Assembly: GCA_023264995.1 (NCBI GenBank)
Contig: JAHFUR010000037.1
Location: 1 to 41,558, forward strand
Direction of reading: 5' to 3'
DNA length: 41,558 nt
Origin: Acidimicrobiia bacterium
Lineage (GTDB): Bacteria > Actinomycetota > Acidimicrobiia > Acidimicrobiales > AC-14
The stretch's first letter is position 1. Each line of letters begins with the position of its first letter. Below are positions 6,615 through 13,013 of the stretch, in pieces. Below the pieces are notes generated by a model. The model worked only from the letters and a program-made list of their open reading frames with translations. It did not search any database and was not told the DNA's origin. Made by a program: the position numbers and the translations under genes.

Positions 6615-8211
6615 TGAGCACCAGGTCCAGGGTCTCCGTGGCGGGGTGAAGGGTCATCTTCACGACCCGGCGGTTGCTCGCCTCCTGGACGAAGCCGTGG
6701 TCCATGCGCACCGGGATGGTGTCGCCGACCACCAGTGGCGCCCCGGCCTCGGCCGTGCCGCCGGGGTTGATGTCGCCCATGTAGGGCCCGGCCGCCACCG
6801 TGATCGTCGGCGTGCGCACCGGCTCGCTGAGCCGGGCCAACTCGGTGACGGCCCGGTCGACGAGGGCCTGGCCCTTCAGCTCGAAGGCCGGCGAGATGAT
6901 GTCCTCGAGCTGGGGGACGTCGGTCACCGTCGGGCCGCCGGCCTGGCCCTCCTCCTTGACCTCGCCTGCGCCCCGGCCGACCACCCGCACGTCGCTGGTC
7001 CGCCGTCGGCCGTCGACGTCGTAGCGGAAGGCGGTGATGTTGCGGCCCAGCTCGGCGGCCAGGCCGGCCTTGGTGGCGCCCTTGCGGGGCGGGTAGGTGG
7101 TGACGGTGCGCGACCGGCCGTCGGCGGGCCAGGTGATCTCGAAGTCCAGGACGTTGCGGGCCACGAGCTCGACCATCGCCGCCCAGATCTGGGCCTCATC
7201 CGCGTGGTCCCACATGAGGTCGGCCAGGATCGGCCCCGACGCCAGCCCCGAGCCGGTGTAGGTCATGTTCAGGCTGCCCTTGTTGACCGGGGCCCCCCAG
7301 CCCACCGCCCCGGGCCCGCCCCCGGTAATGCCGGCGCCCAGGGACACGATGCGGCGCAGGTAGTCCTCCGACCAGTCCTCGCCCTCGATCGCCCCCGTCA
7401 TCTGCTGGTAGGTGACCCGGGCGTCGTCCCAGTAGACGGTCCCCGAGGTCGGCACGTAGAAGACCACCGACAGGCCGGCGGTGGAGCCGGCCGGCACGAT
7501 GTAGGTGTTCTCCTTGTAGAGCCACACACCCTTGACGTCGTCGGCCTCGAGGCGGGTGGCTTTGAGGGACGTGCTGCCGGGGGGGCCGATGACCAGCGCG
7601 TTGTCGATGGGGTGGGGGGTGGTGAGGGTCTCGACGAGCAGCCAGCCCGAGACGGTCATGGGCAGGGGCCGGGCGCGGGCCGGGCTGGGCACGCTCACGC
7701 TCTGGCCCATGTAGCACTCGGTGCCAGCGCCGGCGCTCGACACCAGCTTCATGGACTGGGACCCGCCGCGCCGGCGCGACGTGCCGGCGCTGGCCGTGGC
7801 CGACACCACCGTCCAGCCGGTGGTCACCGGGCTCGACTCCATGTTCCCGTTGGTGATGAGCTGGGGCATGGTGTTGCTGTGCACCGGCCCGAAGTAGCGC
7901 CGGCTGAAGTACCACAGCAGCCCGTAGGCGGTGAAGGTGACCTCGGACTCGCCGGCGCTGGCGGTCAGGTAGACGCCCCACCAGATGAGCACGCCGTTGC
8001 GCCACAGCTGGACCTCGCGGCGGGTCTGGTAGGACGGGCGCAGCTCGGCCCAGGCCTGGGCGTCGGTGGTGGGCAGGCGCCACTTCAGCTCGCCCCAGCC
8101 GTTCAGCTCCCACGTCACCTCGTCGATCGAGGCGTTGGCGATCTCGGCGTAGGGGACGCCGGCCATGTTCGTGACCAGCAGCTGGTACTCGGCGCCCAGG
8201 TAGGTGGCCAT
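6604..8211 (-). CDS. Tail hub / tail-associated protein (minor tail protein)
   Basis: 535 residues from ATG 8211, which overlaps the stop of the distal tail gene by one base. Gene order (tape measure, distal tail protein, this gene) is the standard siphovirus order and identifies it as the hub at the tail tip. The N-terminal part is rich in beta strands with many Trp/Tyr. A central region (about 125-280) resembles a carbohydrate-binding module, with a typical Asn-Gly-Asn-Met-Glu start and a Val-Tyr-Trp-Asp-Asp-Ala-Arg-Val end. The C-terminal part contains the Val-Gly-Asp-Thr-Ile-Pro-Val segment seen in hub proteins. It probably anchors fibres and contacts the cell wall. Confidence 0.85.
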   Translation of the reverse strand: MATYLGAEYQLLVTNMAGVPYAEIANASIDEVTWELNGWGELKWRLPTTDAQAWAELRPSYQTRREVQLWRNGVLIWWGVYLTASAGESEVTFTAYGLLWYFSRRYFGPVHSNTMPQLITNGNMESSPVTTGWTVVSATASAGTSRRRGGSQSMKLVSSAGAGTECYMGQSVSVPSPARARPLPMTVSGWLLVETLTTPHPIDNALVIGPPGSTSLKATRLEADDVKGVWLYKENTYIVPAGSTAGLSVVFYVPTSGTVYWDDARVTYQQMTGAIEGEDWSEDYLRRIVSLGAGITGGGPGAVGWGAPVNKGSLNMTYTGSGLASGPILADLMWDHADEAQIWAAMVELVARNVLDFEITWPADGRSRTVTTYPPRKGATKAGLAAELGRNITAFRYDVDGRRRTSDVRVVGRGAGEVKEEGQAGGPTVTDVPQLEDIISPAFELKGQALVDRAVTELARLSEPVRTPTITVAAGPYMGDINPGGTAEAGAPLVVGDTIPVRMDHGFVQEASNRRVVKMTLHPATETLDLVLNDG

Positions 8212-8960
8212 CAGATCCAGCTGTCGTTCCAGCTCAGCGACGGCGTGCCGCCCCCGCTGTAGGTGATGGTGTTGGCCCCCGGGGCGATGTCGAACCACTG
8301 GGGCGTCCCGCTGACCAGGTCGTAGCGGTTGACCCCGTTGAGGAGGATGCTGCGCGCCAGGAAGTCGATCACGAGCTGCTGGCCGCCGGGGACTGCCGTG
8401 GCCACCGTGACGGTGCGGCCGGCGGTGGTGTTGGCGATGACGATGGGCCCGGCCGCGGAGCCCGTGACCGTCAGCACCGGGGAGGCCCCGATGTTGCCGG
8501 TGTTGGTGGCCGTGCCCCCCGGGGTGATGGTGGTGGCGGTGGCGGCCAGGATGCGGGGGTCGGGGGCGATGAGGGGGACGTCGAAGGTGAAGCCGTTGAG
8601 GGTCTCGAAGGGGCGCTGCAGGACCCGCCCGCCCCGGCGCACGGCGATCTTCTTGGCCACGGTCTCGGCCACCGTCAGGCTGCCCGGGGTGGCGGTCAGG
8701 GCGGTGGCGGTGGCCAGCTTGGTGCGGGCCGACCAGTAGGCGGCCAGGCTCGGGCAGGAGACGTTGCCCTGCAGGGACAGGGCCCGCCGGCCGAAGAAGA
8801 ACGGGCCCGGGGCCTCCCGGTGCTGGCCGGGCAGGTCGAGCATGGCGGCCCGCAGCTCGGGGGAGTCCCAGCCCTCGAGCTCGGTCCATTTCCAGGTGTT
8901 CCCGTCCCCGTCGGGGCCGCTGCCCAGGCTGAGGGCGCCGAGGGTGATGACGACGGACAT
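8211..8960 (-). CDS. Distal tail protein (Dit-like siphovirus tail component)
   Basis: 249 residues. The N-terminus forms the tail-tip ring domain. The C-terminal galectin-like domain ends with the Trp-Phe-Asp-Ile-Ala-Pro-Gly-x-Asn-x-Ile-Thr pattern common in this family. ATG 8960 overlaps the tape measure stop by one base. It follows the tape measure gene directly, where Dit always lies, and would form the hexameric platform joining tail tube to hub. Confidence 0.87.
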   Translation of the reverse strand: MSVVITLGALSLGSGPDGDGNTWKWTELEGWDSPELRAAMLDLPGQHREAPGPFFFGRRALSLQGNVSCPSLAAYWSARTKLATATALTATPGSLTVAETVAKKIAVRRGGRVLQRPFETLNGFTFDVPLIAPDPRILAATATTITPGGTATNTGNIGASPVLTVTGSAAGPIVIANTTAGRTVTVATAVPGGQQLVIDFLARSILLNGVNRYDLVSGTPQWFDIAPGANTITYSGGGTPSLSWNDSWI

Positions 8961-10762
8961 CAGGCGCCCTGGGCCCAGGCGATCTCGCGGGCCACGTGCA
9001 GGGGGTCGATCGGGGTGTTGAAGGTCATGTTCATGCCCTGGCCGGCCAGAGCGGTCCGCAGCGCCGAGGCCAGGCCGCCGGCGTCCATGGCGCCGGGCGC
9101 GGGGCTGGTCCCGACGTCGTAGTTGCCGGCGTCGGTGAGGGGGAAGACGGAGCCGGCGGCGGCGCGCGACACCATGTCGCCGGCCCGGTCCAGGCCGATG
9201 TCGAGGCCGCGGCCGAAGTCCATCATCAGCGCCATGGCCACCTTCGACGGCGAGGAGATGCCCAGCACCCGCTTCACCGGGCCCGGGATGTTCCGGCTGA
9301 TGAAGCCGGTGACCTGGTCCCACAGCCACGAGCCCATGGAGAGGATGCCGTTGACCAGGCCCCGCACCACCGCCACGCCGGCGTCCCACAGCAGCCCGCC
9401 CAGGTCGCCCACCGCGTCGGCGATCCGGCCCGGCAGCTCGGCGGCCAGGTTGACCACGTCGCCGAAGCCGTTGGAGATGGTGTCCCACAGCCAGCGCATG
9501 GCGGCGGCGGCGACGTCGACGATCATCCCGCCCAGGCTGGAGAGGGCGTCGGCCGCCCGTCCGGGCAGGGAGAACCACAGGCCCACCAGGTCGGCGAGCC
9601 CGCCGGAGACGGTGTCCCACAGCCAGCTCAGGGCGGCGCCGGTGATGTTCTTGACGAAGCCCCACGCCTCGTCCCAGTGGGTGACGAGCAGGATGAGGGG
9701 CGCCAGGGGGAGGAGGACGACCGCCGCGATCAGGTCGAGGTGCTCCTTGATCCAGGACCAGGCGGCGCCGGTGATGCCGGTGATGAAGCCCCACACCTCG
9801 TCCCAGTTCTTGTAGAGCAGGTAGGCGGCCACACCGATGGCGGCGATGGTCAGGATGATCGGGGCCCAGGCGATGAGGATGGGGATGGCCGCCCCGGCGG
9901 CCGAGACGCCGGCGCCGACCATGCCGGCGGCGAAGCTCCAGGCCGAGGCGATGCCCGAGATGAGCCCCGGGACCAGGCCCGACTGGATGATGGCGCCCAG
10001 GCCGCCGATGAGGGGGCCGGCCACGGTGAGGGCGGGGCCGACCTTGGCCCCCATCGCCTCGCCGAAGTTCTCGGCCCGGATCCGCAGCACGTCCAGCTTG
10101 TTGCCGAACGTGTCGGCCTGGACGGCCGCCTGGCCGTGCACCCGGTTGCTCAGCTCCGTGATGGCCGCGGAGCGCTCCTCCTCGGTGGCGTTGGCCGCCA
10201 AGTTGATGCCGAACGCCTTGAACGCCTTGGCGTTGCCGTTGTAGGCCTTGGCCAGCATGTCGGCCGCCGACTCCAGGGAGATGTGCTTGGCCGCGGCGAT
10301 GTCGCTGGCCAGGCCCATGGAGTCCAGCGCCTTGGCCGGGTCCTGGGTGGCGGTGGTCAGGATGGCCATGGCCCGGGCGGTGGCCTCGTCGTCGATGCCC
10401 AGCTTGATGAGCTTCTCGGAGACCTTGCCGATCCGGGGCGCCAGCTCGTCGTAGGAGCCACCGGCGTTCTCGATGGCCTGCTTGAGCTGGCCCGTCGCCT
10501 GCTTGCCCTCATCGGCCAGCTTGGTCAGCGCCGCGCCGGCCACGCCGATGCTGGCGCCGGCGGCGATGAGGCGCTGGGGGGTCAGCTCCTCGGAGATGCG
10601 GGCCCCCAGGCCGGCGAACTTCGAGCCGACCTTGGTGGCCATCTCGTCGCCCATGTCCGAGGCGGCCTGGGTGGCCTTGGTGCGCGCCGTGGCCATGTCC
10701 TTGTCGAGCTGGTCGAGCTTGGCCCGGAAGGTCAGCTCGATGGCACCGCCGTCAGCGGCCAT
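8960..10762 (-). CDS. Tape measure protein
   Basis: 600 residues. A helical N-terminus is rich in Ala/Lys/Glu (1-230), a hydrophobic central region contains several membrane-like helices (about 245-400), and amphipathic repeats with Trp-Asp motifs (Leu-Trp-Asp-Thr/Gln) follow (about 390-500). At the usual 1.5 angstrom per residue it predicts a tail near 90 nm. It sets tail length and is ejected first into the host. The start ATG 10762 overlaps the chaperone fusion gene by 11 bases. It is rather short for a Gram-positive siphovirus. Confidence 0.95.
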   Translation of the reverse strand: MAADGGAIELTFRAKLDQLDKDMATARTKATQAASDMGDEMATKVGSKFAGLGARISEELTPQRLIAAGASIGVAGAALTKLADEGKQATGQLKQAIENAGGSYDELAPRIGKVSEKLIKLGIDDEATARAMAILTTATQDPAKALDSMGLASDIAAAKHISLESAADMLAKAYNGNAKAFKAFGINLAANATEEERSAAITELSNRVHGQAAVQADTFGNKLDVLRIRAENFGEAMGAKVGPALTVAGPLIGGLGAIIQSGLVPGLISGIASAWSFAAGMVGAGVSAAGAAIPILIAWAPIILTIAAIGVAAYLLYKNWDEVWGFITGITGAAWSWIKEHLDLIAAVVLLPLAPLILLVTHWDEAWGFVKNITGAALSWLWDTVSGGLADLVGLWFSLPGRAADALSSLGGMIVDVAAAAMRWLWDTISNGFGDVVNLAAELPGRIADAVGDLGGLLWDAGVAVVRGLVNGILSMGSWLWDQVTGFISRNIPGPVKRVLGISSPSKVAMALMMDFGRGLDIGLDRAGDMVSRAAAGSVFPLTDAGNYDVGTSPAPGAMDAGGLASALRTALAGQGMNMTFNTPIDPLHVAREIAWAQGA

Positions 10763-11467
10763 CGGGTGCCTCCCTTCGGACGGCCTGGGCCTCTAGCCGG
10801 GCGAACTCGGCATCCAGGGCGGCGACCTCGGAGCGGATCTCGGCCTGGGTGGCGGCGTCGAGGCGTCGGCGCCGGCGCAGCAGGCGCGACAGCGTCGGGA
10901 TGGTCCGGGCCCGGACCAGGGTGGCCGTGCGCCAGGCCCCGAAGATGGCGAGCTCGTGGTCCTGGCGGCTACGCCGGCGGGTGGCCCGCATGGTGCAGAT
11001 GACCTCCGAGCGGGTGCAGGACCACAGGCGCCAGGGCGGGATGCCCGCCGTCACGGCCGCCTCTAGGAGCCCGGCGGGACTAAAGGGCCGGGCGGCTCGC
11101 CCCCGCCGTCGTCCTCGTCGGGATCGGGGCCGAGCCCCAGGCCCTCGGCGCAGGACATCGACTCGGCCAGCACGGGCGCCACCCGCACCAGGCCGCCGCA
11201 GTCGATGAGGATGCGCTGGGCCAGGTTGGGGTTGACCTTCTTGGCGCCGGCCGGGTTGCGGCGCTGGTAGCCGGCGGCGCCGGCGATGATCATGCACACG
11301 CAGTCGGTGACGCTGGGGCGCCCGGCCATGATGTCGACGGCGGAGTGCCCGGACATGCGCTCGACGTCCATCACCGCGGACAGGTCGAAGATGATGCGGT
11401 ACTCCCGCCCCTCGGGATCGGTCAGTACGGCCTCGCCGGTGACGTCGTTGGCGATCTGGGCCGGCAT
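10752..11467 (-). CDS. Tail assembly chaperone fusion made by -1 frameshift (G-T type)
   Basis: The product begins with the short chaperone (from 11467), shifts -1 on CCCTTTA at 11081-11087 and continues in the overlapping frame to TGA 10752-10754. The long form is about 238 residues: 129 from the first frame and 109 from the second. The second part is basic and helical, with an Arg-rich stretch. A pair of overlapping frames between tail tube and tape measure, joined by a slippery site, is nearly universal in siphoviruses. The long form is thought to bind the tape measure protein and recruit tube subunits. The shift itself is predicted, not observed. Confidence 0.85.
11063..11467 (-). CDS. 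Tail assembly chaperone, short form (G type)
   Basis: 134 residues from ATG 11467 to TAG 11063-11065, sharing its first 129 residues with the frameshifted product. It is mostly helical, with an N-terminal segment of the type 'GEAVLTDPEGREYRI' and an acidic Asp/Gly/Pro-rich C-terminus. ATG 11467 overlaps the previous gene's stop. It acts in tail tube assembly around the tape measure and is absent from mature virions in characterised phages. Confidence 0.88.
   Translation of the reverse strand: MPAQIANDVTGEAVLTDPEGREYRIIFDLSAVMDVERMSGHSAVDIMAGRPSVTDCVCMIIAGAAGYQRRNPAGAKKVNPNLAQRILIDCGGLVRVAPVLAESMSCAEGLGLGPDPDEDDGGGEPPGPLVPPGS
11081..11087 (-). promoter_or_regulatory. -1 programmed frameshift site CCCTTTA
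   Basis: Read on the minus strand in the zero frame as C CCT TTA, this fits X_XXY_YYZ exactly, and both tRNAs can re-pair after slipping to CCC TTT. The zero frame ends 16 bases later (TAG 11063-11065), while the -1 frame is open for 109 more codons. It lies in the expected position between tail tube and tape measure genes. Confidence 0.85.
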
Positions 11468-11859
11468 CAGCGGGCGGCGCGCACGGCGGCGGCCACGTGG
11501 TCGAGCACCACCGCGGTGGCCCGCTCGACGGTGGGCACGAAGGGCCGGGCCGCCATCCGGGCGGTGCCGCCCTGGAGGGCCTGGGCCTGGGTCCGCACCG
11601 GCGAGTCCGACGGCACGCCCACCGTCATGGTCACGGCGCCGGCGGCGCGGGTGGTGCGCGACGTGACCTCGGCCCGCAGGCCGCCGCTGCGGCGGTGCGG
11701 GGGCTGGCCGGGGCTGGAGGCCGGCGGGTAGGGCGCCGAGATGGAGGAGACCACGCCGGCGGCCAGGGCCTGGCCGGCCGCGGTCATGGCTCCCAGCACG
11801 GCCGAGGAGATCTCGGCCAGGACCTGGTCGCCCCGCCAGACGACGGAGACCTCGGCCAC
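11467..11859 (-). CDS. HK97 gp10-like head-tail / tail completion protein
   Basis: 130 residues. The centre has a Pro-Gly-x-Pro-Pro-x-x-Arg-Ser-Gly-x-Leu-Arg turn followed by a Val-Gly-Val-Pro strand, the signature layout of HK97 gp10-family neck or tail-completion proteins. Flanking helices make up the rest. Its place is unusual: it follows the tail tube gene in transcription order, whereas gp10-like genes normally precede it. One-base overlaps with both neighbours show it is part of the late operon. Confidence 0.75.
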   Translation of the reverse strand: MAEVSVVWRGDQVLAEISSAVLGAMTAAGQALAAGVVSSISAPYPPASSPGQPPHRRSGGLRAEVTSRTTRAAGAVTMTVGVPSDSPVRTQAQALQGGTARMAARPFVPTVERATAVVLDHVAAAVRAAR

Positions 11860-12269
11860 TAGATGGCTGCGGTCCAGGGGCCGGTGACGCGCAGGTCCAC
11901 GGTCCAGGTCGACTCGGCGTCGTCGGGGAAGTCCTCCTCGATCTTGGTGATGATGACGTCGGCCTGCACGAGGGTGTAGCCGGCGACCGCGGTGCGCCGG
12001 ACGCGGCCGGCGCCGGTCCCGTCGAAGGCGGTGATGAGGGCGGCACGGCCGGCGTCGGAGGCGATGACCAGGCCCTCCAGAGTCACCATGGCGTTGCGGC
12101 GGCCGCCCAGGAACGTGGCGTCGCCGTCGTCCTTGGCCGAGGTCTCGATCTCGGTGCGCTCGCGGCTGATCTTCGCGCCCCGCTGGCCGCCGACTGTCGT
12201 GTAGACGTCGGGGCCCAGGGCGGTGCGGACCTGCAGCAGGATCGTCGAGCCGTTGATCCCGGTGGCCAT
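11859..12269 (-). CDS. Major tail tube protein
   Basis: 136 residues. The N-terminus (Gly-x-x-x-Leu-Leu-Gln-Val ... Tyr-Thr-Thr-Val-Gly-Gly-Gln-Arg-Gly) and the following Glu-Ile-Glu-Thr-Ser-Ala-Lys match the TP901-1-like tail tube family, which forms hexameric rings stacked along the tape measure. The size is typical. ATG 12269 overlaps the preceding stop by one base. It lies two genes before the chaperones. Confidence 0.9.
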   Translation of the reverse strand: MATGINGSTILLQVRTALGPDVYTTVGGQRGAKISRERTEIETSAKDDGDATFLGGRRNAMVTLEGLVIASDAGRAALITAFDGTGAGRVRRTAVAGYTLVQADVIITKIEEDFPDDAESTWTVDLRVTGPWTAAI

Positions 12270-12463
12270 CAGGCGCCCTCAGTGCCGGTGCCGGCCTCGG
12301 CCGGGTCAGCGAGCGAGCCCAGGCGCCGGCCCAGGGCGTCGTGCTCGGCGATGGTCAGCGGAGGGGCCGAGACCGACCCGTCGGCCAGGACCTCGACGCT
12401 GACCGTCCGGTCGCCCACCTTCACGTCCAAGGGGCCGACGTCGGTGCGGGACTTGGTGCGCAT
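12269..12463 (-). CDS. Small hypothetical protein before the tail tube gene
   Basis: 64 residues, acidic at the C-terminus and beta-rich at the N-terminus (Val-Lys-Val-Gly-Asp-Arg-Thr-Val). Its stop overlaps the tail tube start. A 51-nt gap separates it from the upstream gene. Possibly a small head-tail joining or assembly factor; no family recognised. Confidence 0.55.
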   Translation of the reverse strand: MRTKSRTDVGPLDVKVGDRTVSVEVLADGSVSAPPLTIAEHDALGRRLGSLADPAEAGTGTEGA

Positions 12464-12514
12464 GGCCGCCGACCATACGTTCGGCCCTCCGCCCGCCTGC
12501 GGAGGTCGCCGGCG

Positions 12515-13009
12515 CTACCGGTCGGTCATCTCGGCGACGCTGTAGCGCACGATCACGGTGTAGGCGGCGCCGGCCGAGCCGATGGCATCGGCGAAGCGCA
12601 GCGTCTCCAGCGGCCCGGCCGGCTCGACGCTGGTCGGCCCGGTCCGGAACCACCGATTGCCGTGGCCGATGTCGCCGGCGGGGCCGTGGACGCGGGCCAC
12701 CACCGCCGCCACCGCCTCGCCCAGGACGGCCTGGTCCTCGTGCGCCCGGGCGCCGGCGCCAGCCGCCGGCCACAACACCAGGGCCAGGACCTCGTGCTCG
12801 GTGCGCCGGGTCGACTTCGAGCTCGGGACGTCACGGTCGTTGCCGTGGGTCAGGAAGAGCTGGCGCCGGGCCTGGGAGAGCCGGCGCAGGTGAGGGGTGA
12901 CGATGTCGAAGGGCCCGCCGGCCGTCTTCTCCAGGGCGGGGACGCCGTCGGCGCTGAGGTCCAGGCCGTGCCACTCGGCCTCGACGTCGAGCACGGTGGC
13001 GTAGCTCAC
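12515..13009 (-). CDS. Probable tail terminator / head-tail joining protein
   Basis: 164 residues from GTG 13009. The alpha/beta pattern, with a central Val-Leu-Ala-Leu-Val-Leu-Trp-Pro strand and a C-terminal Tyr-Thr-Val-Ile-Val-Arg-Tyr strand, fits tail terminator proteins, and it lies just upstream of the tail tube gene. The head-tail connector expected directly before it (20634-21215) is separated from it by the 7.7-kb fibre cassette. Assignment rests on pattern and position. Confidence 0.6.
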   Translation of the reverse strand: MSYATVLDVEAEWHGLDLSADGVPALEKTAGGPFDIVTPHLRRLSQARRQLFLTHGNDRDVPSSKSTRRTEHEVLALVLWPAAGAGARAHEDQAVLGEAVAAVVARVHGPAGDIGHGNRWFRTGPTSVEPAGPLETLRFADAIGSAGAAYTVIVRYSVAEMTDR

Positions 13010-13013
13010 GAGG

